Below the pieces are notes generated by a model, which saw only the letters and a program-made list of their open reading frames with translations, did no database searches and had not been told where the DNA came from. The translations under genes and the position numbers were made by a program. This document shows positions 7,640-16,826 of a stretch of DNA of 37,929 nucleotides, one piece after another; within the stretch, counting starts at the first letter, position 1; every line of letters begins with the position of its first letter. This DNA is from Caldimicrobium thiodismutans (GTDB lineage: Bacteria; Desulfobacterota; Thermodesulfobacteria; Thermodesulfobacteriales; Thermodesulfobacteriaceae): contig PNIE01000029.1 of the NCBI GenBank assembly GCA_002877875.1, positions 1-37,929 of the forward strand, written 5' to 3'.

Positions 7640-9010
7640 TCAAAAACCTCCTGGGGTAAGAAGCCCCTTTTCTTCATATTCCTTAAGTTTGTTTCTCAAA
7701 GTTCTAACGGTAATTCCAAGAAGTTCAGCAGCCTTAGTCTTATTTCCTTTTGTAAGTCTCAAGGCCTTCAAAATGACCTCCCTTTCCATCTCTTCCAAAG
7801 GTTTTATTTCTGATAAAATATTTTCAAATTTCATGCCATTTTGAGAAATCATCCCCCCTCCATAAGACTCTGTAGCCCCCTCAGAAAGAACTTCCTCAAA
7901 AGGATCTGTCAAATAGTTGACATCAATATAATCTTCAGGACAGGTTATAACTGCTCTTTCAATCATATTCTTCAATTCTCTAACATTTCCAGGAAAGGGA
8001 TAGTTTTTCAGGAATTTGAGGGTCCTTTCTGTAAAGCCTTTAAATTTCTTTTGATAGATAAGGGAAAATTTTTCCAGAAAATAATTAGCCAAAAGTAAAA
8101 TATCTTCCCTTCTTTCCCTAAGAGGCGGTATTTTGACAGTAATGACATTAATTCGGTAATAGAGATCTGCCCTAAATCGGCCTTCTGAGACTTCCTTCTC
8201 TATGTCCCGATTAGTTGTTGAGATAAGTCTAAAATCTACTTTAATAGGTTCATATCCTCCTAAGCGATCTACCTCTCCTTCTTGAAGAACTCTTAAGAGC
8301 TTACTTTGAAGATTAGGACTCATTTCTGTAATTTCATCAAGTAAGAGGGTTCCTCTATCCGCTAGCTCAATTTTTCCTTTTTTACGATAATTAGCCCCTG
8401 AAAAGGCTCCTTTTTCAAAACCAAACAATTCCGATTCAAGAAGGGTTTCTGGAAGGGCAGCACAATTTATAGCGATAAAGGGACCATCCTTTCTTGGGCT
8501 ATGAGAGTGAATAAACCTGGCAAGAAGTTCCTTCCCAGTTCCAGATTCCCCAACCAAAAGTACTGGAGCCCTGGTCTTAGCAACCTCTTTTAAGGCTGAG
8601 AGAATCTTTAGGAGTTTAGGACTTTGGGTTACAAAAAGCTCCTCCCCTCTTAAGATTTTCCCAATCTCAAAGGCATATAAAAGGCTCTTCTCAATAAGCT
8701 CAAAAGGCGTATTAAGAAGTTTAACATCCTTTGCTCCTTGACGTATAAGCTCTACAGCCTCTTCAAGGGATATACTCTCTACAAGAAAAATCACTGGAAT
8801 AGTTAATTTTCTTAAAAGCTCAATTAAATGGGGTTTTCCTCTTTCAGCAGGATCAATTTCATAAAGAAGGACTTGAATATCCTTAGGAAGGTTTTCTATA
8901 TCAAAGACTTCCCCATGCCAAAAAACTACTTCAAAGCCCTTTTCAATAAGCTCTTCTTTTAAGAGTTTAACCTCCGTTGAGTCTCCTTTTATCCCAACCT
9001 TTCCTTTCAT
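7640..9010 (-). CDS. Sigma-54 activator with degenerate receiver (FlrC/FleR-like)
   Basis: A 456-residue NtrC-type regulator: N-terminal receiver-like domain (about 1-118), AAA+ sigma-54 interaction domain (about 130-365) and a C-terminal Fis-type helix-turn-helix (about 420-447, [20 protein letters not shown]). Walker A is GESGTGK (154-160). The receiver lacks the phosphorylation residues: the Asp position in the VLLD strand is Tyr50, the N-terminal acidic pair is missing and the switch Lys is not conserved. The sigma-54 contact loop reads GAFSGA (201-206) rather than GAFTGA. Placed immediately before flgB, it probably activates flagellar genes, as FleQ, FlrC and FlgR do in other bacteria. 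The ATG overlaps the TPR gene stop by one base (TAATG). Confidence 0.9.
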   Translation of the reverse strand: MKGKVGIKGDSTEVKLLKEELIEKGFEVVFWHGEVFDIENLPKDIQVLLYEIDPAERGKPHLIELLRKLTIPVIFLVESISLEEAVELIRQGAKDVKLLNTPFELIEKSLLYAFEIGKILRGEELFVTQSPKLLKILSALKEVAKTRAPVLLVGESGTGKELLARFIHSHSPRKDGPFIAINCAALPETLLESELFGFEKGAFSGANYRKKGKIELADRGTLLLDEITEMSPNLQSKLLRVLQEGEVDRLGGYEPIKVDFRLISTTNRDIEKEVSEGRFRADLYYRINVITVKIPPLRERREDILLLANYFLEKFSLIYQKKFKGFTERTLKFLKNYPFPGNVRELKNMIERAVITCPEDYIDVNYLTDPFEEVLSEGATESYGGGMISQNGMKFENILSEIKPLEEMEREVILKALRLTKGNKTKAAELLGITVRTLRNKLKEYEEKGLLTPGGF

Positions 9011-10845
9011 TAATAGACAATCTCCTGAACCCTTTGAGTAAGGTTTTGAATCTTTTGTTGTTGCTTAGCATAGAAAGAGAAATAATCCTTTTCCTTTAAG
9101 AGAGTTTCCATAATCTCTTTTGATTTCTTAAGATCTCCCTTTTTAGTCAAATAATAAACCTCAAGAAATCTTATTTCTCGATTTTGAGGAAACTTCTCAA
9201 GAGCCTCTTTAAGAATCTTCTCAAAGAAATCGGGAGCCCTATCTAAGGTCTCAGAAAGAATTAAGATATACCCATTGGGGTCATTTCCAAAAGAAGAATC
9301 TCTTAATATTTCATAAGCTAAAGCATAATTTTTATCCTCAAGGGCCTTAGTATAGGCTTTATAATAAAGTTCTTTCCGTAATAAGATAAAGTCTTTTTCA
9401 TAAGGTAAATTTTTAATAATGGAAAGAGCCTCTTTCAGATTCTTATCCATAATACTCTTGGCTTTTAGATAAAGAAAAAAGGGAGAACTCCTTAGGTCCT
9501 CCTTTAAATTTTGATTAACCTTTTCCCAGAGTAGTTTGAAAATCTCCGTTTCTCCATATAAATCAGCTAAATAGGCAAGTTTAAGATATAGATCAGGGAT
9601 GTTATTCTTAGATAAATTATAGGTGTAAGCCGTAAGAAAATAATCTAAACTTACCCCATATATTCTATACGTAAAAAATTCTTTTCCTAAGGCATAGTAA
9701 AAATCGCCACAGGCAGATTCTCTTAAATATTCATCTTCATTTTCTGCTATCTCCCTCAAAGTCTTCACCTTGCCACCTAAAAAATATTGAGAAACTATTA
9801 AAACCGAGGCCTCACAATAGAGTTTTTTAACCTCACTAAGATATTTGCTTTGAGAGTAGCCTTTAATAAACTCCTTAGATAGTTCCCTTACTCTTTCTAA
9901 GTTTTTTCTATCGAAATTAACCTTTATTTCCAAAAAAGAGGCCTCTTCCACAAGATCCTTATCCTCAGTGTATTTGGTCTTTATTTGGGTAATAAACATA
10001 AGAAGATCCTCTAAGGTTTTAGGAGGTAATAACTCTTTTATTTTAGCTTTTTCATAAGTTATCTGATAAAGTCTAAATTTAGAAATTGTGGCCTCTTTAG
10101 TTAAATCCCATTCAGTAATAATTAACTGATAATACTTTTTAGCCTCATCAATTTTCCCAAATTTGAAATAGGTCTCTGCAAGCTTGAAGAAAAAATCCTT
10201 TCCTCGTCTATAATCTCCGGTAAGATTTATAAACTCAAAGGCGAGTTTTTCTGCCTCTTTAGTTTTACCCTTTAAGATTAGATAATTAAAGCGGTCCTCA
10301 TAAAGTTCCTCTAAATATTCCTTGAGGAGCTTACTGGAGAGATCTTCTTCCCAAATCTTATTTTTAGCTATACTTTCAAGGATGTTCATTTTTTCCTTAA
10401 ATTCTTCCACACAAAAGGAACCTTTAAGTTCCCTTAAGACCTTTTCAGCCTCTGGCTTTTTATCAAGAATCAAAAGGGCTTTGACTTTTAAAAGGCCTGC
10501 CTCACAATAAAGGGAAGTCCCCCTTTTTAAACTCTGAGTCCTTTCGGCCAAATCTATTGCTTTCTCAGGATTTCCCGTATATAAATAAGCCTGCGAGAGG
10601 AGAAACATATCTTCTGCATTAACCCTTAAAAAGAGACCAATTTTTTCAAATTCTTCAATAACCTTCTTATATTCTTTATTTACAAAGTCCTTTCTAATCT
10701 CCTTTAAAATCATTTCTTGATCGGAAGTTCCAAACTTTTTCAAATCTAAATATTTATCTAAGGGAATGGAGGTTTGAGAATAGACCAAAAGGGCCTTAAT
10801 GAAAGACAAAACTAATATTAAACTAATTAGCCTTTTTAAAAACAT
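9010..10845 (-). CDS. Exported TPR-repeat protein of unknown function
   Basis: About 611 residues. It starts with a signal peptide or membrane anchor (about 4-24, basic then ILVLSF...LLVYS) followed by a nearly all-helical chain with tetratricopeptide-like units, clearest at [20 protein letters not shown] (about 84-103) and [20 protein letters not shown] (about 220-240). Such repeats bind proteins, so a periplasmic scaffold is plausible. I do not recognise a named family. It lies between two sigma-54 activators in the flagellar operon, 17-20 bases after the first and overlapping the second by one base, suggesting a role tied to the flagellum or its assembly checkpoint; this is inference from position. 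A TTG three bases upstream (10848) is an alternative start; the ATG at 10845 is preferred. No clear Shine-Dalgarno sequence. Confidence 0.75.
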   Translation of the reverse strand: MFLKRLISLILVLSFIKALLVYSQTSIPLDKYLDLKKFGTSDQEMILKEIRKDFVNKEYKKVIEEFEKIGLFLRVNAEDMFLLSQAYLYTGNPEKAIDLAERTQSLKRGTSLYCEAGLLKVKALLILDKKPEAEKVLRELKGSFCVEEFKEKMNILESIAKNKIWEEDLSSKLLKEYLEELYEDRFNYLILKGKTKEAEKLAFEFINLTGDYRRGKDFFFKLAETYFKFGKIDEAKKYYQLIITEWDLTKEATISKFRLYQITYEKAKIKELLPPKTLEDLLMFITQIKTKYTEDKDLVEEASFLEIKVNFDRKNLERVRELSKEFIKGYSQSKYLSEVKKLYCEASVLIVSQYFLGGKVKTLREIAENEDEYLRESACGDFYYALGKEFFTYRIYGVSLDYFLTAYTYNLSKNNIPDLYLKLAYLADLYGETEIFKLLWEKVNQNLKEDLRSSPFFLYLKAKSIMDKNLKEALSIIKNLPYEKDFILLRKELYYKAYTKALEDKNYALAYEILRDSSFGNDPNGYILILSETLDRAPDFFEKILKEALEKFPQNREIRFLEVYYLTKKGDLKKSKEIMETLLKEKDYFSFYAKQQQKIQNLTQRVQEIVY

Positions 10846-10865
10846 CAAAGTAAGTTTAACAACTT

Positions 10866-11870
10866 CTATGCCAGCTTATATCTCTTCAATTTCTCAATAA
10901 GAGTCGTACGATTAAGTCCAAGAAGTTGGGCTGCTTGGCTTTTAACGCCACCTGTGAGTTCTAAAGCCTTTTTTAAATAATAAATTTCAATTTCCTGAAG
11001 AAGATCATTAAGGGATATCTCGCCCTTTTTAAGATCTGGAAGTTCAAGGAAGCTTTTGGTAAAAAAACACCTTTCTTCCAAGAGATTGTCCTTTTTTTCT
11101 ACTTTAGGTTCTTCAAAATTTTTTAAATGGGGAGGTAGATCCTCTACATCAAGCTCCTCGCCTTCAGATAAAATAACCATCCTTTCAAGCAGATTCTCTA
11201 ATTCTCTAATATTTCCAGGCCAGTGATATTTCATAAAAATTTTCATAACCCTATCGGAGATAGACTTTTCTCTAATATTTTCTCTTTCACAAATTTTTTT
11301 TAGAAGAAACTTGCAAAGAAGGGGAATATCCTCTTTTCTCTCTCTAAGGGGTGGGATCTCAACAGATATGACATTGAGCCGAAAATAGAGATCCTCTCTA
11401 AAACGCTTTTCCTTAACCAAAGCTTCAAGATTTTGGTTGGTTGCCGCTACAATTCGTGTATTTACCTTTATTGGCCTCTCTCCACCCAGTCTCTCTATCT
11501 GCTTTTCCTGTATAGCCCTTAAGAGCTTTGCCTGAAGTTTTAAAGGCAGGTCTCCAATTTCATCAAGGAAAAGAGTTCCTCCTTCTGCTTGCTCAAATTT
11601 TCCAGGCTTTGATTTTATTGCCCCAGTAAAGGCCCCTTTCTCATAACCAAAAAGCTCCGCCTCAAGAAGCTCCTCGGGAATGGCTGCACAATTTACAGCT
11701 ATAAAAGGCCCTTTTCGTTGACTACAAAAATGTAGATATCTTGCCAAAACCTCTTTCCCTGTCCCAGACTCTCCAAGAATGAGAACAGTGCTTGAAGAGG
11801 GCGCAACCCTCTTAATAATCTTAATAACTTCAGCCATTTGAGAATTTCTCGTCTCAAGAAGATAACTCAT
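10866..11870 (-). CDS. Sigma-54 activator lacking a receiver domain (FleQ-like)
   Basis: A 334-residue enhancer-binding protein consisting only of an AAA+ domain and a Fis-type helix-turn-helix. It has Walker A GESGTGKE (33-40), a canonical GAFTGA sigma-54 loop (79-84), [14 protein letters not shown] (Walker B), NPPLRER-type sensor sequence [13 protein letters not shown], and [28 protein letters not shown] (about 308-332). With no sensory domain, its activity must depend on expression level or a partner such as a FlhG-type ATPase. It is the first gene of the flagellar operon and likely the top-level activator. The promoter at 11879-11906 sits so close that the mRNA would start only 2-3 bases before this ATG; no Shine-Dalgarno sequence is seen. 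An internal ATG 11 codons later is the alternative. Confidence 0.88.
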   Translation of the reverse strand: MSYLLETRNSQMAEVIKIIKRVAPSSSTVLILGESGTGKEVLARYLHFCSQRKGPFIAVNCAAIPEELLEAELFGYEKGAFTGAIKSKPGKFEQAEGGTLFLDEIGDLPLKLQAKLLRAIQEKQIERLGGERPIKVNTRIVAATNQNLEALVKEKRFREDLYFRLNVISVEIPPLRERKEDIPLLCKFLLKKICERENIREKSISDRVMKIFMKYHWPGNIRELENLLERMVILSEGEELDVEDLPPHLKNFEEPKVEKKDNLLEERCFFTKSFLELPDLKKGEISLNDLLQEIEIYYLKKALELTGGVKSQAAQLLGLNRTTLIEKLKRYKLA

Positions 11871-11878
11871 TAAAGGAA

Positions 11879-11906
11879 ATTATATAATTTTTTTGACAAG
11901 TGTCAA
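11879..11906 (-). promoter_or_regulatory. Sigma-70-type promoter of the flagellar regulator operon, with overlapping inverted repeat
   Basis: On the minus strand TTGACA (11906-11901) and TATAAT (11884-11879) are both perfect consensus hexamers with a 16-base spacer. The -35 hexamer is the first arm of an inverted repeat TTGACA-CT-TGTCAA (11906-11893 region), a possible operator. Transcription would begin near 11872, giving almost no leader before the ATG at 11870. Confidence 0.75.
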
Positions 11907-11934
11907 AAGATTGACTAAATGATAAGGAAAAGGT

Positions 11935-12972
11935 TTATTTCATTGCAGCTCCAGCTACCGTGCCAAGAACTGAAATTGGTACCTGTTCTTCTACTCCTTT
12001 AGCTGCCCTGTTCACACTCTTTAAAGTCTTCTTAACCTCAGTGTAGAGAGTTTCATCTTTTAAAAGTTTCCCGAGGGTACCCTCTCCTTTTTCAATACGG
12101 GCAACAATTTTATCTAAATTAGCTGCAGCATTTTTAAGATCCTTAGAGAGACTTTTTAAGTCTTTGTAAAGTTCATCGTCATTGATAAGTTTTCCTAAAG
12201 TGCCTTCGCCTCTCTCAAGCCTCTTGGAGACCCTTTCAAGATTTGAGGCTGTATTTTTTAAATTATTATAAAGAGTTTCATCCTTCACAAGTTTTCCAAG
12301 GGTTCCTTCTCCCTTTTCTACTTTTTCAGCAATTAGTCTTAAATTCTTAGCAATCTCCGTTAAATCTTTATAAAGCCTATCATCAGTTATAAGCTTTCCA
12401 AGCGTTCCTTGGCCTTTTTCTACTTTCTCCGCAATTTTTTTGAAACTTTCTGAGGCATCTTTAATATTGGCCACAAGAATTTTTAAATTTTCCTTTCCTT
12501 CCTGTGTTCCAAGAACTTCTTTTAAACCTTCCACAGTAGGACCAATACTTGCAAGAATCTGATCTAAATCTACCGGGCTTTCTGTTTTAGCAATAAGCCC
12601 TCCCTCAGAAAGAAAGGCCTGAGAGGTCCCTGGACGGATCTCTATATACTTATCTCCAAGAACTCCAAAGGTTCTAACCACAGCAGTTGCATCCTGTTGA
12701 ATTTTATATTTCTTATAAATTAAGAGCTCAACCTTGGCCTTACCCTCAGGAGTGAGGCTTATCTCTCCAACCTTTCCAATAGGAACTCCTGCCATCTCAA
12801 TTTTGGCTCCTTTAATCAAGCCTGAGACACTATCAAAAACCGCATAAAGTTTATAACTGTCCTTAGGAGTAAAAGCCTCCTGAGCAAGCCTAATGGTTAA
12901 AACAAGCAGGGCCAAAATACCAAAAAAAACAAAAATACCCACCTTTATCTCTGTTGCCCCTTTGTTGCCCAT
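11935..12972 (-). CDS. mlaD: MlaD-type MCE-domain lipid-transport protein
   Basis: A 345-residue periplasmic substrate-binding protein anchored by one N-terminal membrane helix (about 11-28). The MCE domain (about 38-115) includes YAVFDSVSGLIKGAKIEMAGVPIGKVGEI and FGVLGDKYIEIRPG, as in MlaD. MlaD forms a hexameric ring on the MlaE-MlaF transporter and moves phospholipids between the membranes. Behind the MCE domain is a helical region with four tandem units built on KGxGTLGKLxxDxxLY, beginning near residues 187, 221, 255 and 296 (spacing 34, 34 and 41), known from other MlaD-like proteins and probably a helical extension of the ring. It directly follows mlaF (one-base gap). Confidence 0.93.
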   Translation of the reverse strand: MGNKGATEIKVGIFVFFGILALLVLTIRLAQEAFTPKDSYKLYAVFDSVSGLIKGAKIEMAGVPIGKVGEISLTPEGKAKVELLIYKKYKIQQDATAVVRTFGVLGDKYIEIRPGTSQAFLSEGGLIAKTESPVDLDQILASIGPTVEGLKEVLGTQEGKENLKILVANIKDASESFKKIAEKVEKGQGTLGKLITDDRLYKDLTEIAKNLRLIAEKVEKGEGTLGKLVKDETLYNNLKNTASNLERVSKRLERGEGTLGKLINDDELYKDLKSLSKDLKNAAANLDKIVARIEKGEGTLGKLLKDETLYTEVKKTLKSVNRAAKGVEEQVPISVLGTVAGAAMK

Positions 12973-12973
12973 T

Positions 12974-13723
12974 TTACACCTCCTTTTTTTCTAACTCTAA
13001 TAAGGCACTCTCTCTAAATTTTACTACAAAGGGATGGGTTGAGGCCTTTATCTTTTCCACATCTCCTTCTTCAATAATAAAGCCTTGATCAAGAAAGGCA
13101 ATATAATCAGCATATTTATAAGCAAGTAAGAGATCATGACTGATAATCACACAGGTGAGATGAAAGGTCTCCTTTATTTTCTTGATCAAATCCATAATGG
13201 TGATTTGAAGGATTGGGTCAAGCCCTGTGGTGGGTTCATCAAAAAGAATGACCTGAGGATTTAAGGCAAGCGTTCTCGCTAAAGCCGCTCTTTTCCTCAT
13301 TCCTCCAGATAGTGCGGAAGGATATTTGTCTTGGGCCTCAAAAAGCTCAACAGCGGATAACAACTCCTCAACCTTTTTCTCAATTTCCTTTTTGGAAAGG
13401 TTTGTGTGTTCCTTAAGAGGAAAGGCTACATTTTCAGCCACCGTCATGGAATCAAAGAGTGCCCCCTCTTGAAAGAGAAATCCAATTTTCTTTCTTATAG
13501 CCTGAAGTTGCCTCTCAGAGAGTTTGGTTATATCTTGATTTTCAAACCAAATTTCTCCCTCATCAGGTTTAAGAAGCCCTACAATGTGCTTTAGGAGGAC
13601 ACTCTTTCCCGTTCCACTCCTTCCCATAATAAACGTAATCTTATCACCAGGAATGACTAAATTAACCCCTTTTAGGACTTCATGGGAATTAAAGCTTTTT
13701 TTTAGGTTTACTATTTTTATCAT
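12974..13723 (-). CDS. mlaF: MlaF-type ABC transporter ATP-binding protein
   Basis: A 249-residue ATPase driving the Mla/MCE lipid transporter at the cytoplasmic side. Visible: Walker A GRSGTGKS (about 34-41), the Q-loop GFLFQEGALFDSMTV (diagnostic of the MlaF/Ttg2A family), the signature LSGGMRKRAALARTLA in its MlaF variant, Walker B VILFDEPTTGLDP and the switch His in IISHD. It sits between mlaE (8-base gap) and mlaD (one-base gap). Confidence 0.95.
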   Translation of the reverse strand: MIKIVNLKKSFNSHEVLKGVNLVIPGDKITFIMGRSGTGKSVLLKHIVGLLKPDEGEIWFENQDITKLSERQLQAIRKKIGFLFQEGALFDSMTVAENVAFPLKEHTNLSKKEIEKKVEELLSAVELFEAQDKYPSALSGGMRKRAALARTLALNPQVILFDEPTTGLDPILQITIMDLIKKIKETFHLTCVIISHDLLLAYKYADYIAFLDQGFIIEEGDVEKIKASTHPFVVKFRESALLELEKKEV

Positions 13724-13731
13724 AAACTCCT

Positions 13732-14499
13732 TTAGAAAAAGAGAGTTGTTAAAATGTAGTCGGACACAAGGATGCCCACAGAGGAGATAACCACAGCCTC
13801 TGTGGTAGCTCTTCCTACACCTTCAGCCCCACCTGAGGCATAATAACCTTTGTATCCACAGACAGCCACCATAAAGGCTCCAAAAAAGATGGACTTATAA
13901 ATTCCACTCATAATATCTATGAGCTCAACCATATCTTCCATTCTTGCCATAAAAATACCATGATCAATTCCTAGAACCAAAACCCCAATTAAATAGCCAC
14001 CGGCAATTCCAATAATATCTGCTATAGCCGTAAGTAAGGGTAGTACTATCATAGCAGCCCAAATTCTTGGAGTGATAAGATACTGAACGGGATTTACAGC
14101 CATAATTTTTAAGGCATCTATCTGTTCAGTTATGCGCATACTTCCTATTTCAGCTGTCATAGCTGAACCTGCTCTTGCAACCACCATTATGGCACTAAGA
14201 ACAGGACCAAGCTCCCGCGTAAGGGTAAGAGCTACCACTCCACCTAGAACGCTCTGCCCTCCAAACTTAACCAAGGCATGATGAACCTGATAGGCTGTAA
14301 CCATCCCTGAAAAAAGGGCTGTTAAAGCTACAACCAACCAGGATTTTACACCGATAAATTCCATCTGTTTAAAAAATAGACCTAATCTTAGAGGTGGAAG
14401 AAAGGTATAAAAAAAGGCCTTCCAAAAGAAGAGAAAGATCCCACCTGAATCCCTAAGAAATTTAATAAAATTTCTACCTAATCTCTGAAAGAGTTTCAT
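13732..14499 (-). CDS. mlaE: MlaE-type permease
   Basis: A 255-residue inner-membrane permease of the Mla/MCE lipid transporter. It has an N-terminal amphipathic helix and about five membrane segments. Family motifs include [53 protein letters not shown] (the strongly conserved core) and a second conserved stretch near the C-terminus, GCYKGY-like [20 protein letters not shown]. The start overlaps the ilvD stop by 4 bases (ATGA), so the transporter is translationally coupled to ilvD. Confidence 0.96.
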   Translation of the reverse strand: MKLFQRLGRNFIKFLRDSGGIFLFFWKAFFYTFLPPLRLGLFFKQMEFIGVKSWLVVALTALFSGMVTAYQVHHALVKFGGQSVLGGVVALTLTRELGPVLSAIMVVARAGSAMTAEIGSMRITEQIDALKIMAVNPVQYLITPRIWAAMIVLPLLTAIADIIGIAGGYLIGVLVLGIDHGIFMARMEDMVELIDIMSGIYKSIFFGAFMVAVCGYKGYYASGGAEGVGRATTEAVVISSVGILVSDYILTTLFF

Positions 14500-16151
14500 T
14501 CGAGCACTGCACCAGTAGAAGCAGATTTTACCAAAACATAATATTTTTTCAAGACACCTTTTAATTTTTTCTTAGGAGGGCTCCATTTCTTCTTCCTTTT
14601 CTCAAGCTCTTCGTCAGAGACTTTAAGCTCTAAAAGCCTTCCTGGAATATCGATTTCAATAATATCACCCTCCTCCACTAAGGCTATGGGACCACCTTCT
14701 GCTGCTTCCGGAGAAACATGCCCTATACAAGCGCCCTGAGTACCTCCACTAAATCTTCCATCCGTTATTAAGGCAACTGAAGCTCCAAGACCCATACCAA
14801 TCAACGCAGAGGTGGGTGAAAGCATCTCCCTCATACCAGGACCACCCTTTGGCCCCTCATAACGAATAACCACCACATCTCCAGGCCTTATTTTTCCCGA
14901 GAGTATGGCTTCATAGGCCTCCTCTTCTGAATTATAAACCCTTGCTGGCCCAGTATGTCTCATCATTTCAGGCAAAACAGCACTTGTCTTCACCACAGCC
15001 CCCTCAGGAGAAAGATTCCCATAAAGCACAGCAATTCCACCTTCATAGGCATAGGGATTCTCAATAGGTCTTAACACTTCGGGATTTCTATTTTCTGCCT
15101 TCTCAATAATCTCTCCTATAGTTTTTCCTGAAACAGTTAGGCAGCTGGTATCAATAAGTCCTTTTTTAGCAAGTTCCTTCATCACCGCTGGAATACCACC
15201 TGCCTGATGAAGTTCTGGCACACTGTGAGGCCCTGACGGAATAAGTTTTGCAAGAACCGATGTCTTCTTAGAAATCTCATCAAAAGTCTTTAAATCAAGG
15301 GGAATTTCAGCCTCTTTAGCAATCGCCATAAGGTGAAGTACCGTGTTAGTTGAACACCCAAGAGCCATATCCACAGCAATGGCATTCCTAAAAGAGGCAT
15401 CACTTATAAGTTTCTTTGGAGTAAGCCCCTTTTTTACAAGCCTTACAATAGCCCTTCCTGTCTCTTTGGCAAGTCTTATTCTTTCTGAATAAACGGCAGG
15501 TATAGTTCCATTCCCAGGAAGAGCAAGCCCTAAGGCCTCAGTTAAACAGTTCATAGAATTAGCAGTAAACATACCAGCACAGGAGCCACAGGTTGGGCAG
15601 GCACATTTCTCAAGCTCAATAAGCTCCTCTTCTGTCATCTCTCCCTTTTTAATTCTTCCAATGGCCTCAAAAGCTGAAATTAAATTTACCTTTTTACCTT
15701 GGAAATCGCCTGTAAGCATAGGACCACCAGCTATTAATATGGCTGGAAGGTTCAATCTAAAGGCAGCCATAAGCATACCAGGAGTGATTTTGTCACAGCT
15801 GGTAACAAGAACTAGACCATCAAAGGCATGAGCTTGAGCCATAATCTCTATAGAATCAGCAATAATTTCACGGCTAACAAGAGAATATCTCATACCCTCA
15901 TGATTCATCGCAATTCCATCGCAGACTCCAATAACCCCAAATTCCACCGGCACTCCCCCTGCTTGCCTCACTCCTGCTTTAACAGCTTCCACCAGGGTTC
16001 TCAAATGAATATGTCCTGGAACAATTTCATTGAAGGAATTGGCTATACCAATAAGGGGAGCCCTCAAATCCTCATCATCAAAACCAAGGGCCCTAAGCAA
16101 AGACCTGTGAGGAGCTCTTTCAATACCCTTCTTTATCCTGTCACTTCTCAT
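14496..16151 (-). CDS. ilvD: Dihydroxy-acid dehydratase IlvD
   Basis: A 551-residue enzyme of isoleucine/valine synthesis that dehydrates 2,3-dihydroxy-3-methyl acids to 2-keto acids in the cytoplasm using an iron-sulfur cluster and Mg. Cysteine ligand positions are present: C77 in GVCDGI, C119 in [11 protein letters not shown] and C191 in [18 protein letters not shown]. The substrate loop [19 protein letters not shown] occurs near residue 467. Length matches the family. It is the first gene of an operon with mlaE-mlaF-mlaD. A consensus promoter lies at 16198-16225; no leader peptide or T-box attenuator is visible in the short leader of about 40 bases. Confidence 0.97.
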   Translation of the reverse strand: MRSDRIKKGIERAPHRSLLRALGFDDEDLRAPLIGIANSFNEIVPGHIHLRTLVEAVKAGVRQAGGVPVEFGVIGVCDGIAMNHEGMRYSLVSREIIADSIEIMAQAHAFDGLVLVTSCDKITPGMLMAAFRLNLPAILIAGGPMLTGDFQGKKVNLISAFEAIGRIKKGEMTEEELIELEKCACPTCGSCAGMFTANSMNCLTEALGLALPGNGTIPAVYSERIRLAKETGRAIVRLVKKGLTPKKLISDASFRNAIAVDMALGCSTNTVLHLMAIAKEAEIPLDLKTFDEISKKTSVLAKLIPSGPHSVPELHQAGGIPAVMKELAKKGLIDTSCLTVSGKTIGEIIEKAENRNPEVLRPIENPYAYEGGIAVLYGNLSPEGAVVKTSAVLPEMMRHTGPARVYNSEEEAYEAILSGKIRPGDVVVIRYEGPKGGPGMREMLSPTSALIGMGLGASVALITDGRFSGGTQGACIGHVSPEAAEGGPIALVEEGDIIEIDIPGRLLELKVSDEELEKRKKKWSPPKKKLKGVLKKYYVLVKSASTGAVLE

Positions 16152-16197
16152 CTATCTCCCTCTAAAGCTTAAGGTAAACTAAAACAAATTAAAATTG

Positions 16198-16225
16198 ATT
16201 GTAATAAAAAAAAACTTGCTGTCAA
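16198..16225 (-). promoter_or_regulatory. ilvD promoter
   Basis: On the minus strand TTGACA (16225-16220) and TACAAT (16203-16198) are separated by 16 bases, with an A/T-rich spacer. The predicted start is about 40 bases before the ilvD ATG. The same 122-base divergent region must hold the nfu promoter on the other strand, for which I see only a poor candidate (TATAAA near 16245). Confidence 0.75.
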
Positions 16226-16273
16226 GGAAAAATGTATTAAATTTATATAAAATTTGTAAAGGGGGTTTGAAAA

Positions 16274-16501
16274 ATGGAGATGAGAGAGGCTGTTGAGAAG
16301 GCTCTTGAGAAGGTAAGGCCTATGCTTCAGGCTGATGGAGGAGATGTGGAGCTTGTTGAGGTTACACCAGAGGGAGTGGTTAAAGTTAGACTGCAAGGAG
16401 CCTGTGGAAGCTGCCCTATGTCTATGATGACCCTAAAAATGGGAATTGAAAGATATCTTAAGAGTGAAGTGCCTGAAGTTACCGAAGTGGTGGCTGTATA
16501 A
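16274..16501 (+). CDS. NifU C-terminal-domain (Nfu) iron-sulfur scaffold
   Basis: A 75-residue protein consisting solely of an Nfu domain. It has [20 protein letters not shown], and the cluster-binding CGSC (C44, C47) within [18 protein letters not shown]. Nfu proteins carry a 4Fe-4S cluster between two subunits and deliver it to target enzymes. It begins the plus-strand operon leading to uvrA and lies divergently from ilvD, itself an Fe-S enzyme. GGGGG eight bases before the ATG serves as the ribosome binding site. Confidence 0.92.
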   Translation: MEMREAVEKALEKVRPMLQADGGDVELVEVTPEGVVKVRLQGACGSCPMSMMTLKMGIERYLKSEVPEVTEVVAV

Positions 16502-16545
16502 AAATTTAAAAATTGAAAGATCATACTTCTTGGAGGTGTTAATCT

Positions 16546-16812
16546 ATGGCTCGTGTTACTATAGAAGATTGTCTTAAAAAGGTGCCCAGTCGTTTTAAAT
16601 TAATCCATCTTGCTATTGAAAGGGTGAAACAATTAAGAGAAGGAGCTCAACCCCTTATTTCGACCGATAATAAAGAGATTGTTCTTGCTTTAAGAGAAAT
16701 AGCTGCAGGACTTGTCACCCCTGAAAATATACAAAGTCTTTGGAAAAAGGAAAAACCTACTACCCCTTATGAAATTTCAGAAATTCTTAAACAAAGAAGT
16801 CTCAAGCCTTAA
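16546..16812 (+). CDS. rpoZ: RNA polymerase omega subunit
   Basis: An 88-residue protein with the omega signature: [19 protein letters not shown] at the N-terminus, [15 protein letters not shown], and [16 protein letters not shown]. Omega stabilises the beta' subunit and forms part of the ppGpp site in many bacteria. A strong GGAGGTG ribosome binding site precedes the ATG. It lies 44 bases after nfu and 14 bases before the dnaJ start. Confidence 0.95.
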   Translation: MARVTIEDCLKKVPSRFKLIHLAIERVKQLREGAQPLISTDNKEIVLALREIAAGLVTPENIQSLWKKEKPTTPYEISEILKQRSLKP

Positions 16813-16826
16813 GAAAATTGATTGAA

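Noticed and set aside
7638-7760. Sigma-54 (-24/-12) promoter before flgB
   Set aside because: I looked for GG-N10-GC patterns on the minus strand in the end of the regulator gene and found nothing convincing.
16152-16273. T-box or leader-peptide attenuator before ilvD
   Set aside because: The promoter leaves only about 40 bases of leader, with no hairpin or branched-chain codon run.
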